A stretch of 64,000 nucleotides of DNA. It comes from Liolophura sinensis. Lineage: Eukaryota; Mollusca; Polyplacophora; Chitonida; Chitonidae. The notes beneath the pieces are model-generated. The model was not told the origin of the DNA. It searched no databases and saw nothing but the letters and a program-made list of their open reading frames with translations. How positions within the stretch are numbered: the stretch's first letter is position 1; each line of letters starts with the position of its first letter. Location of the stretch: the NCBI RefSeq assembly GCF_032854445.1, contig NC_088300.1, positions 558,001 to 622,000 of the forward strand. The letters are read 5' to 3'. This document shows positions 55,901-64,000 of this stretch, one piece after another. The position numbers and the translations under genes are program-made.

Positions 55901-58900
55901 ATCAGAATATCCACATTGATACACTAATGTAACAGGCAGATGATTGCCTGATTTATGTTATCCTTAGCTTACATATATGTATCCCATGACATGGTTAAAA
56001 TACTACCAATATGGCGTTATACCTCAATCATTCATTCGTTCGTCTGTGTATTTAGTGTAACCTGAGATTGATTCAGTGTATTTTTTGTACTAGGGAGATA
56101 GCACAATGGGAATTCCCTTTCGCTGCCGTTATTCAAAGACTGCTATCTGACTGTTTTGAATCTCGCACTGTCTCGCGTTACACGGGAGAATGTTAACAAT
56201 TATGATTTAGATGCTGATTAGTTCAAATTGATGCAACACTCACCTGGCCGCCTCTAATCGCTGTTCCCATGACAACTCCATGTCTCGCATCTTATTTTCA
56301 TTCTCCTCTAGCATCCTCTGAAGTTCTACACAAATACGGCGGAACAGAATGCAATATACTGAAGATGGTCTCTCTTTACGGCAGCACCAGATACAAAAAG
56401 GACAAAACACGTGTACAGACTGAATGAAGATTCCTGATTGTTATTATATTTATTATGTATTATTGTTATTATATTTATTATGTATTATGTATTATGTAGA
56501 TCTTGACTAAATCGTCAGATGGCCAGTTCACTTTGGTCTGGTTATTTCAAGTAATAACAGGTTATTGGAAGTGGTTAACGATGGATAGACAACCAGAAAC
56601 AGAACTTTGTTGTTGGGCTGATAAACCTGTCATATTGCTTTCAAAATTAGTCTACAATTCCTGGAACAAGCAGACCAGGAATTTCGGGCACACGGATTAA
56701 GATATCCTCGACACGCTATAAATATCCGATAATTTATTTGTAACATATCTAATTTGCGTGTCAAAGATTTAAAGTTCTTGTCATCTCCTGAATCACAGCC
56801 TTGCAACCAGAGTGCAGATGCCCAATATTATATCATACATACAGTGAAATACAAACTCGTCTTAATAAACATACAGTGCTTGTGGCAAATCATTTTGCTT
56901 GTTAGCAACATATTTTTTTAAAAACTTCATGCATGATATTAGAAAAATAACCAAAAGGGTAAACAGGCACGCTAGTCACGCATAATTTAATATGTTAGTG
57001 CATGTAGTTGTGCTCTACTCCTCCAAAACACAAAAGTGCACAAAAGTCATGCATTAATTCCTAAGTGCTGTTAACCCCTTCCCAAGATGCACTGGGTCAG
57101 AACATTCCTCACCTTCAACCTGTAATGTGGCATCTGAAGTACAGTAATTAACAAATCCAATTAGACTTTACGCCAGATTAAACTTATTCCGTTCGTATAA
57201 GTCGCCAAGAGCCATAACCGATCTTCTGCAGAAATTTTATGAAAACGGGCTAAATTGATGTTTGTGTAAATATTAGTGATTATAATGTGCGAAATAAGAT
57301 ACGCAATAAAAAAATAACCTCGCCAAAATAGGCACTTAATGAAGCTAACGGCCAATCGAGTTAGGTCTGGGCGATTATGACAGAGAGGTTTTACACAATG
57401 GTTACACTTCCAGCAAACAGAGACAAAGAGACTTGCAGGTATTACAGTACAAGCGACAAAACGTCAATGAGCTGACTAACCGTCATGGTTATCTGCCCCT
57501 GTCGATGCCTGCTGATCCTGGCCTAACATTTTCATCAGACGCGCGTTCTCTTCCTTCAGTTCGCGAATCAGTCGATCAGTCGGACTTTCATTGATCACAG
57601 CTTTGTTCTGGATCTTCTTTGCCCTGTTTTTGCAAAAACAGACGCGAAAAAGAGTATCAGAAAGATTAATAAAACGGAAGCTACATGGTATTATAGCTCT
57701 ACAAACACATAATAAACAAATAATCATTTCACATTTCCACCTATGTTTATGGTGTGTCCATTTCCGATTTCCATGTACCATACAACTGACGAACTACGCA
57801 AAGCACGTCGTTCTGAAAGGACTGGGGATCTTCATGCACTTAAAAACCTCTTAGTGTTGGTTTGGCCAAGATTACAACATGTGGTCGACTCGTCTGACTG
57901 TTTACGCTGTCTAAACCTTCTAGATTACAACATGCGGTCGACTCGTCTGACCGTTTATGCTGTCTGTCCCTTCAAGATTACAACATGCGGTCGACTCGTC
58001 TGACTGTTTATGCTGTCTAACCCTTCTAGATTACAATACGTGGTCGACTCGTCTGACTGTTTATGCTGCCCGACTCTTCTAGATTACAACACGTTGTCGA
58101 CTCGTCTGACTGTTTATGCTGTCTGTCCCTTCTACATTACAACACGTGGTCGACTCGTCTGACTGTTTATGCTGTCTAACCCTTCTAGATTACAACATGT
58201 GGTCGACTCGTCTCACTGTTTATGCTGTCTGACTCTTCTAGATTACAACACGTTGTCGACTCGTCTGACTGTTTATGCTGTCTGACCCTTCTACATTACA
58301 ACACGTGGTCGACTCGTCTGACTGTTTATGCTGTCTAACCCTTCTTGATTACAACATGTGGTCAACTCGTCTGACTGTTTATGCTGTCTGACTCTTCTAG
58401 ATTACAACATGTAGTCGACTCGTCTGACTGTTTATGCTGTCTAACCCTTCTAGATTACAACATGTGGTTGACTCGTCTGACTGTTTATGCTGTCTAACCC
58501 TTCTAGATTACAACATGTGGTCAACTCGTCTGAGTGTTTATGCTGCCCGACTCTTCTAGATTACAACACGTTGTCGACTCGTCTGACTATTTATGCTGTC
58601 TGTCCCTTCTACATTACAACACGTGGTCGACTCGTCTGACTGTTTATGCTGTCTAACCCTTCTAGATTACAACACGTGGCCGACTCGTCTGACTGTTTAT
58701 GCTGTCTAACCCTTCTTGATTACGACATGTGGTCGACTCGTCTGACTGTTTATGCTGTCTGACTCTTCTAGATTACGACATGTGGTCGACTCGTCTGACT
58801 GTTTATGCTGTCTAACCCTTCTAGATTACAACATGTGCTTGACTCGTCTGACTGTTTATGCTGTCTAACCCTTCTAGATTACAACATGTGGTCAACTCGA

Positions 58901-61900
58901 GTGTTTATGCTGTCTAACCCTTCTAGATTACAACATGTGGTCTGACTCTTCTTGATTACAACACGTTGTCGACTCGTCTGACTGTTTATGCTGTCTAACC
59001 CTTCTAGATTACAACACGTGGTCAACTCGTCTGACTGTTTATGCTGTCTGTCCCTTCTACATTACAACACGTGGTCGACTCGTCTGACTGTTTATGCTGT
59101 CTAACCCTTCTAGATTACAACATGTGGTCGACTCGTCTCACTGTTTATGCTGTCTGACTCTTCTAGATTACAACACGTTGTCGACTCGTCTGACTGTTTA
59201 TGCTGTCTGTCCCTTCTACATTACAACACGTGGTCGACTCGTCTGACTGTTTATGCTGTCTAACCCTTCTTGATTACAACATGTGGTCAACTCGTCTGAC
59301 TGTTTATGCTGTCTAACCCTTCTAGATTACAACATGTGGTTGACTCGTCTGACTGTTTATGCTGTCTAACCCTTCTAGATTACAACATGTGGTCAACTCG
59401 TCTGAGTGTTTATGCTGCCCGACTCTTCTAGATTACAACACGTTGTCGACTCGTCTGACTATTTATGCTGTCTGTCCCTTCTACATTACAACACGTGGTC
59501 GACTCGTCTGACTGTTTATGCTGTCTAACCCTTCTAGATTACAACACGTGGCCGACTCGTCTGACTGTTTATGCTGTCTAACCCTTCTTGATTACGACAT
59601 GTGGTCGACTCGTCTGACTGTTTATGCTGTCTGACTCTTCTAGATTACGACATGTGGTCGACTCGTCTGACTGTTTATGCTGTCTAACCCTTCTAGATTA
59701 CAACATGTGGTTGACTCGTCTGACTGTTTATGCTGTCTAACCCTTCTAGATTACAACATGTGGTCAACTCGAGTGTTTATGCTGTCTAACCCTTCTAGAT
59801 TACAACATGTGGTCTGACTCTTCTTGATTACAACACGTTGTCGACTCGTCTGACTGTTTATGCTGTCTAACCCTTCTAGATTACAACACGTGGTCAACTC
59901 GTCTGACTTTATGCTGTCTAACCCTTCTAGATTACAACATGTGGTCAACTCGTCTGACTGTTTATGCTGTCTGACTCTTCTAGGCTACAACACGTTGTCG
60001 ACTCGCCTGACTGTTTATGCTGTCTGTCCCTTCTAGATTACAACATGTGGTCGACTCGTCTGACTGTTTATGCTGTCTGTCCCTTCTAGATTACAACATG
60101 TGGTCGACTCGTCTGACTGTTTATGCTGTCTAACCCTTCTTGATTACAACATGTGGTCAACTCGTCTGACTGTTTATGCTGTCTAACCCTTCTAGATTAC
60201 AACATGTGGTCGACTCGTCTGACCGTTTATGCTGTCTGTCCCTTCTAGATTACAACATGCGGTCGACTCGTCTGACTGTTTATGCTGTCTAACCCTTCTA
60301 GATTACAACATGTGGTCGACTCGTCTGACTGTTTATGCTGTCTGTCCCTTCTTGATTACAACATGCGGTCGACTCGTCTGACTGTTTATGCTGTCTGTCC
60401 CTTCTAGATTACAACATGCGGTCGACTCGTCTGACTGTTTATGCTGTCTGTCCCTTCTAGATTACAACATGCAGTCGACTCGTCTGACTGTTTATGCTGT
60501 CTAACCCTTCTTGATTACAACATGTGGTCGACTCGTCTGACTGTTTATGCTGTCTAACCCTTCTAGATTACAACATGCGGTCGACTCGTCTGACTGTTTA
60601 TGCTGTCTGTCCCTTCTAGATTACAACATGTGGTCGACTCGTCTGACTCGTCTGTTTATGCTGTCTGTCCCTTCTTGTCTAACCCGCCTTCCACCACGCA
60701 GTATTGTTTACATATCTACACGCCGCACGTGGGCCATTCACTTGCCAAAGGTCGGCTGTTTACATAGGCTTCCTCTAACCATAAATCCTCACACCATCGT
60801 ATAAGTGAAAAGGTCATGTGTATGGCGTTAAGCAGCAGTGTTATAAATAAATAAATAAAATGTTGGTGGGAAAATTGTCGCTTACCTATCAGCATATCGA
60901 AGTGTTGACAGCGTCTCGTCGTAGTTGATATCCGCTGGACTCAGAGCTGCAATCTGAAACGGCAAATATTAAGGATAGGTGAAAAAAAGCAAATAAAGAC
61001 TTGTTCTTTTTTTTCATAAAATGATAGGCGATGGCTGACTAGAAGTTTCCTTAACACTATATGACTGTTCACATCTTATATAGTCCATCGGTATTTTGCC
61101 ATGGAAAGCTTTTTTCTCATACAATAAGGCATATATATAAGGCATATAATAAGCTTACCACTTTGGAAACATTTATGATATCAACAGAAGCACAACTGTA
61201 AGCATAACAAATAAATAACGCGCATGAAGTCTGAGTTACATGTAACATCTGACTGTCTTTAGATCGTTTTTTCAGTTATGTAATGTATAATATCAATCAC
61301 GTCATCTATGTAACTATTTCTGATGGGGCGGGCCTCCGTGACTGGTTAGCGCGCTAGCACAGCGTAATGACCCAGGAGTCTCTCACCAATGCGGTCGCTG
61401 TGAGTTCAAGTCGAGCTCATGCTGGCCTCCTTTCCGGCCGTACGTGGGAAGGTCTGTCAGCAACCTGCGGATGGTCGGGGGTTTCCCCAGGGCTCTGCCC
61501 GGTTTGCACCCACCATAATGCTGGCCGCCGTCGTATAAGTGAAATATTCTTGAATACGGCGTAAAACACCAATCAAATAAATAAATAAATAAATTTCTGA
61601 TGGTTTTACCGTCAATATCACCTTAGTTCCTCACCATAATGGTCCTACTGTTTCCGCCCAGGGCAGACTGGAGGAGTTTGGTCAGGGCAGAATCACGGTA
61701 CGGCACTAACACCTTCTTCTTTCCCATTGCAAGATCCGCCAGAGCACTTAACACACAACAGACGTATTATTCTTGTATTAATCTTGCTTACTTGACAACA
61801 TTTCCTACCAACATTGATTCAGGTCCAAGCTGCGCACAATTCTGACTGTGAATTTTGTTCTTAATGTTATATTGATAGTCAATTAAGAAAATAGTATATA

Positions 61901-63803
61901 TACTGTAGCCGTTATCTTATGTATTACCTATCCTTAAGAACTGTTTAATTTTGTGATTTATTAAATTTGCACTTCCCGTTCACTCAAGGAAATGTATGTC
62001 AGAACCGTAGTTACAGATTAAGTTCCCTTTCGTAGGCCATTCGCACATGCAACATGTTACTGTACAAAATTTCTTAGTCTATAAGAAACACTGTGTGCAT
62101 TATACACCGGTTCAACATTTCTTTAACCAACTTAATGGAAAAGACCTCTAAAAATCAAAGGAAACATCACTAAAAACATCATTTGAAACTATGAATAAAA
62201 ATACTTTCATTTATTTATTTATTAATTTATTTTTTTAGTGAAAAGATTTTTGTGAAAAGAGTTAATGACGTTCAAACATCTGAATTCTAAGGTAGGCTTT
62301 TGGACCATACTATCACAGTTTAAGAACTCTGGCGTTACAGGAAGTTTTTCCTGTAATCACAACACACTGAATATTGGAATAACTCTTGTTACCCATGAGT
62401 AAACGGTTACTGAAACAATGTTCCCCAAACTTCCTTCCCTCTGGTGAAGGGAAAAATGCTGATGTGACGTCAGAGTTCCTAGATACCGTCAGTACAGGTC
62501 ATAACACCCACCATAGTATTCAAATATTTGCGTGTCTTTCACAACACTCTTTAAAAAAAATCTGAACGCCTAGATTTCAGTCGTATCTATGATGAACCTT
62601 ACTTCATATTTTAGTTTTCTTTTACCCCATGCACCTGGGTATCCTAACTGTTGTCAATCAAACAGGATTACTATAATTTATGTAAGAAAAACAATGTGTC
62701 TTTATATATACCTGATGACGTTGCCTAATGTGGACAGTGACTGATTGATGGCCGAGCCTTCCTTAAGCCTGTCCCCTGTTGCCCCGGTGGAGTCTGCCCT
62801 TTCACTTCCGGCCAAGTCCACCAGGTTTATCTCACTGCTCTTTGTGGTACTCTCGCCAAACTCGTTCTCAAACACCTATACCGATTACAATATGCAAATG
62901 CCATATTTATTGTATGCCATGTAACATATCGGTACGGTGTTATTATTATTTTCATAAATTTAGGCAGGTGAAACGTTACTTGACACAATATAGCTTTATT
63001 AATAAAACTGGTTACGGAAATTTGACATTGGATACTGTTTTACCATCTGACGGCCCAAACCATAATTTGACATTGGATGCTGTTTTACCATCTGACGGCC
63101 CAAACCATGATTTGACATTGGGTCCTGTTTTACCATCTGACGGCCCAAACCATGATTTGACATTGGGTACTGTTTTTTCCATTTGACGGCCCAAACCATG
63201 ATTTGACACTGGATACTGTTTTACCATCTGACGGCCCAAATCATGATTTCACATTGGGTATTGTTTTACCATCTGATGGCCCAAACCATGATTTGACACT
63301 GGATACTGTTTTACCATCTGACGGGCCAAATCATGATTTGACACTAGATACTGTTTTACCATCTGACGGCCCAAACCATGATTTGACATTGGGTACTGTT
63401 TTACCATCTGACGGCCCAAACCATGATTTGACATTGGGTACTGTTTTACCATCTGACGGCCCAAACCATGATTTGACATTGGGTACTGTTTTACCATCTG
63501 ACGGCCCAAACAATGGGGTGAATACTTCCGTGACTGTATAAAGTCGTCCTGAAGAATGAGCTTAACAATAATTGCAACGACTATGTTTGATATATCATGG
63601 ACTTCATGTCACTCTTTTATCCTCTTATCCGTTATAACATACATCTGCTGACATATATAGACGGGTACCTGGTTAAACTTGACAGTGATGACCATGTGAG
63701 AGCGACTACTCGTGGCATTCATGTTGGTAGAGGCCGTCGTTCGCTTCACCGTACCCTGTTCCATCAGTTTCTCTATCTGCTCGTAGTTCTTCACCGGAAC
63801 ATG
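46788..63803 (-). CDS. KIF28: Kinesin-3 family motor, KIF28/KLP-6 type (gene runs off right edge)
   Basis: Nineteen exons in the window join with no phase conflict (2565 nt, 854 residues plus stop): 63803-63669, 62875-62712, 61746-61635, 60953-60886, 57623-57481, 56325-56244, 55895-55774, 55087-55027, 54890-54764, 53655-53398, 52227-52120, 50241-50096, 49653-49525, 49185-49051, 48735-48569, 48220-48132, 47952-47814, 47503-47288, 46951-46788. The motor's second half is present: [10 protein letters not shown] (switch I), [11 protein letters not shown] (switch II), [25 protein letters not shown]. Then a short coil, an FHA domain (NEDPMLSN ... [20 protein letters not shown] ... [10 protein letters not shown]), a kinesin-3 tail and a C-terminal coil. 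The FHA places it in kinesin-3; the closest remembered match is KIF28/KLP-6 (ENYxQIExLMEQGxxxRTTA). KLP-6 relatives act in cilia of sensory neurons and on mitochondria (literature). The P-loop half lies outside the window. Confidence 0.93.
47288..47503 (-). CDS. KIF28: KIF28-like exon: linker and coil
   Basis: 216 nt; [20 protein letters not shown], a Ser/His-rich stretch, then [30 protein letters not shown]. Acceptor ctttcag, donor AATA|GTAAGT. Confidence 0.88.
47814..47952 (-). CDS. KIF28: KIF28-like exon: C-terminal coil
   Basis: 139 nt; [46 protein letters not shown]. Heptad-like helix. Acceptor cttgacag, donor GAAG|GTACAC. Confidence 0.88.
48132..48220 (-). CDS. KIF28: KIF28-like exon: linker
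   Basis: 89 nt; [20 protein letters not shown] then [10 protein letters not shown]. Low-complexity linker. Acceptor tttgtag, donor CAAG|GTAGGT. Confidence 0.85.
48569..48735 (-). CDS. KIF28: KIF28-like exon: tail
   Basis: 167 nt; [55 protein letters not shown]. Acceptor ttgtcag, donor GCAGT|GTACGT. Confidence 0.88.
49051..49185 (-). CDS. KIF28: KIF28-like exon: tail
   Basis: 135 nt; [44 protein letters not shown]. Acceptor tttacag, donor TCAG|GTAATA. Confidence 0.9.
49525..49653 (-). CDS. KIF28: KIF28-like exon: tail
   Basis: 129 nt; [51 protein letters not shown] resembles the FLQSLAY motif of kinesin-3 tails. Acceptor ttgtcag, donor GGAA|GTGAGT. Confidence 0.88.
50096..50241 (-). CDS. 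KIF28: KIF28-like exon whose 5' end seeds the 65-bp array
   Basis: 146 nt; [48 protein letters not shown]. Kinesin-3 proteins share the VW..EKF.NR motif. Acceptor TTTAAATCAG|GTTTGG. The acceptor and the first ~32 nt are the first copy of the tandem array to its right. Donor GGCAG|GTTAGT. Confidence 0.92.
50212..51848 (-). repeat. 65-bp tandem array of a 3' splice site plus exon start
   Basis: 25 copies with an exact 65-bp period. On the minus (sense) strand each reads ...AGAATTTTGTGGTTTAAATC, AG|GTTTGGATTTGGTCCAGA, GAGAAGTTTGTTAA, then AATTTAAGAGCC and the next copy. Copy 1 is the real acceptor and first ~32 nt of the KIF28-like exon at 50241. About 14 copies keep CAG; about 11 are a variant with CGG and gaatcaaatccaa(g/a)cccg. 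CAG copies dominate near the exon and CGG copies at the far end. Confidence 0.97.
51849..52119 (-). other. Intron sequence with a perfect 11-bp palindrome
   Basis: cagataactaa (51981-51991) and ttagttatctg (51996-52006) pair around a 4-base loop, between the 65-bp array and the donor of the exon at 52120. Confidence 0.7.
52120..52227 (-). CDS. KIF28: KIF28-like exon: tail
   Basis: 36 codons, [20 protein letters not shown] then [16 protein letters not shown]. Acceptor tgtttcag, donor ACTG|GTATGT. Confidence 0.92.
52228..53397 (-). other. KIF28-like intron
   Basis: Unique AT-rich sequence; no repeat or exon recognised. Confidence 0.5.
53398..53655 (-). CDS. KIF28: KIF28-like exon: end of FHA and following region
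   Basis: 86 codons, [20 protein letters not shown], then [45 protein letters not shown]. Acceptor ttttccag, donor CAAG|GTAATT. Confidence 0.93.
53806..54545. repeat. 28-bp tandem array with duplicated insert
   Basis: About 24 copies of ctatccgacaaactatttaa followed by ctatatcg. Units lose or gain bases (atctctctccgac). A non-repeat block (ataaaccaacggtaaagcgg, cttgcttcttttcaac) at 54123-54180 recurs just past the array at 54553-54612, so the array and flank were duplicated as one larger block. Confidence 0.93.
54764..54890 (-). CDS. KIF28: KIF28-like exon: FHA domain
   Basis: 127 nt; [48 protein letters not shown] is the FHA NG motif. Acceptor ttttcag, donor TTTG|GTAAAC. Confidence 0.92.
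55027..55087 (-). CDS. KIF28: KIF28-like exon: FHA domain
   Basis: 61 nt; [19 protein letters not shown]. The GR...S/P pattern is the FHA phosphopeptide-binding loop. Acceptor atttcag, donor TTGG|GTAAGA. Confidence 0.92.
55440..55773 (-). repeat. ~25-bp tandem array of an exon end plus 5' splice site
   Basis: Minus-strand units resemble TTGCTTCACCACCA|GTAA(G/A)TTA and CAT. The real exon end is TGCTTCACCACCA|GTAAGT (55774). About 12 diverged copies follow it directly in the intron; nine or so keep GTAA or GTATG at the junction. Confidence 0.9.
55774..55895 (-). CDS. KIF28: KIF28-like exon: start of FHA domain
   Basis: 122 nt; [47 protein letters not shown] is the standard lead-in of kinesin-3 FHA domains. 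Donor CACCA|GTAAGT; a satellite derived from this junction follows in the intron. Confidence 0.93.
56244..56325 (-). CDS. KIF28: KIF28-like exon: coil before FHA
   Basis: 82 nt; [20 protein letters not shown] then EQRLEAA. Acceptor tgtgtag, donor CCAG|GTGAGT. Confidence 0.92.
57481..57623 (-). CDS. KIF28: KIF28-like exon: neck linker and neck coil
   Basis: 143 nt; [48 protein letters not shown]. Acceptor aaaacag, donor GACG|GTTAGT. Confidence 0.93.
57865..60690. repeat. 53-bp tandem array, about 53 copies, with higher-order repeat
   Basis: Unit ctgactgtttatgctgtcta, acccttctagattacaacat, gtggtcgactcgt. Variants (gtctgtcccttctacatt, gactcttctagattacaaca, cacgttgtcgac) occur in an order that repeats: 58131-59055 is matched by 59056-59900, a higher-order unit of ~925 bp. 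A GTCGAC site falls in most units. In the KIF28-like intron between the last motor exon and the neck exon. Confidence 0.97.
60775..60860 (+). mobile_element. Diverged tail of a family-1 SINE
   Basis: accatcgtataagtgaaaag, then tatggcgttaagcagcagtg and ataaataaataaat, align with the tail of the copy at 61328. Confidence 0.5.
60886..60953 (-). CDS. KIF28: KIF28-like exon: end of motor
   Basis: 68 nt; [20 protein letters not shown] then AD, leading to the neck linker. Acceptor gtttcag, donor ATAG|GTAAGC. Confidence 0.94.
61328..61592 (+). mobile_element. tRNA-derived SINE, family 1 (full-length)
   Basis: Best copy in the window. Head ggcctccgtgactggttagc (A-box region) and tgagttcaagtcgagctc (B-box), central domain tccggccgtacgtgggaagg and cagcaacctgcggatggtcg, tail cggcgtaaaacaccaatcaa with aataaataaataaat. 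About 265 bp, between two motor exons of the kinesin. Confidence 0.9.
61635..61746 (-). CDS. KIF28: KIF28-like exon: motor helix alpha5 region
   Basis: 112 nt; [47 protein letters not shown] matches the KIF28-specific LADAAMGKK. Acceptor tgttaag is weak in pyrimidines; donor TATG|GTGAGG. Confidence 0.93.
61747..62711 (-). other. KIF28-like intron
   Basis: Unique sequence apart from a short (ttta)n tract at about 62209-62230. No exon recognised. Confidence 0.5.
62712..62875 (-). CDS. KIF28: KIF28-like exon: switch II region of motor
   Basis: 164 nt; [60 protein letters not shown] is the kinesin switch II motif. Donor TCAG|GTATAT, phase 2. Confidence 0.95.
63000..63515. repeat. 45-bp tandem array, about 11 copies
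   Basis: Unit ctgttttaccatctgacggc, ccaaaccatgatttgacatt, gg(g/a)ta. A multiple of three, hence open frames on both strands. In a KIF28-like motor intron. Confidence 0.97.
63669..63803 (-). CDS. KIF28: KIF28-like exon: switch I region of motor
   Basis: 45 codons, [50 protein letters not shown] is switch I. Acceptor ctgccag, donor CCAG|GTACCC. Confidence 0.95.
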
Positions 63804-64000
63804 CTGGCAGGAAGGTCAAAACAACGCAAATGTTAGAATAAGAACAGTGAAGAGTGAAGGTAAGAAAATTTGGATGTGTTCTGGGATCTGGTATATTGTG
63901 TATAAGTTCTGGGGATCTGGTTTACTGGGTATCAGTTCTGGGGATCTGGTATATCGTGTGTAAGTTCTGGGGATCTGGTATATTGTGTATAAGTTCTGGG
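63804..64000. repeat. ~29-bp tandem array at window edge
   Basis: From about 63877: four to five copies of agttctggggatctggtata followed by ttgtgtata. It continues past the window, in the intron upstream of the first visible KIF28-like exon. Confidence 0.9.

Noticed and set aside
57865..60690. CRISPR array
   Set aside because: Repeats are head-to-tail with no unique spacers, in a eukaryotic intron.
61328..61420. tRNA gene
   Set aside because: A- and B-box-like sites belong to the head of a SINE with a full central domain and A-rich tail; no cloverleaf with a proper acceptor stem.

Overview
This is a stretch of an animal nuclear genome. All coding sequence sits in short exons with GT-AG introns. 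The organism is most likely a marine mollusc (bivalve or gastropod). That assignment rests on a tRNA-derived SINE of a type I associate with molluscan genomes (2118-2397, 21610-21810, 61328-61592) and on the abundance of the 'acatgtacatgt' motif. The species cannot be named from the sequence alone.

Four genes can be built exon by exon, with intron phases that agree throughout. (1) Pyruvate carboxylase (PC), minus strand: the first three coding exons at 7463-7652, 7020-7204 and 1627-1792, with the rest of the gene beyond the left edge. (2) TAF6L, plus strand, 15458-25970: 11 coding exons and about 796 residues, a histone-fold subunit of the SAGA/PCAF acetyltransferase complexes. PC and TAF6L are divergent and probably share a promoter region near 13.36-13.67 kb. 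(3) A coiled-coil gene that I do not recognise, plus strand, 33590-42911: 9 coding exons and 446 residues, ending in a CaaX-type prenylation motif (CMVM). (4) A kinesin-3 of the KIF28/KLP-6 type, minus strand, from beyond the right edge to 46788: 19 exons in the window, 854 codons plus stop, covering the second half of the motor, the FHA domain and the tail. Genes 3 and 4 converge on a satellite-filled interval (43.2-45.4 kb).

Roughly a quarter of the window is tandem arrays. Each has its own unit (5, 15, 19, 25, 26, 27, 28, 29, 34, 38, 45, 49, 52, 53, 57, 59, 60, 63 or 65 bp), and nearly every large intron has a different one. The most striking pattern is that several arrays carry splice sites in the sense direction of the host gene. 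In KIF28, a 25-copy 65-bp array repeats the 3' splice site plus the first ~32 nt of the adjacent exon. Another KIF28 array repeats the end of an exon plus its 5' splice site. TAF6L intron 9 holds about 37 copies of CAG|GTAAAT. Intron 1 of the coiled-coil gene holds a GGTAA array of AAG|GTAAG-type sites. A PC intron holds ~17 units, each with a 5' splice-site-like and a 3' splice-site-like element. I regard these splice-junction-derived satellites as the main novelty here.

The remaining sequence holds at least three tRNA-SINE families, two inverted-repeat (MITE-like) elements, a non-LTR retrotransposon remnant, and long unique intronic or intergenic DNA in which I see nothing further.
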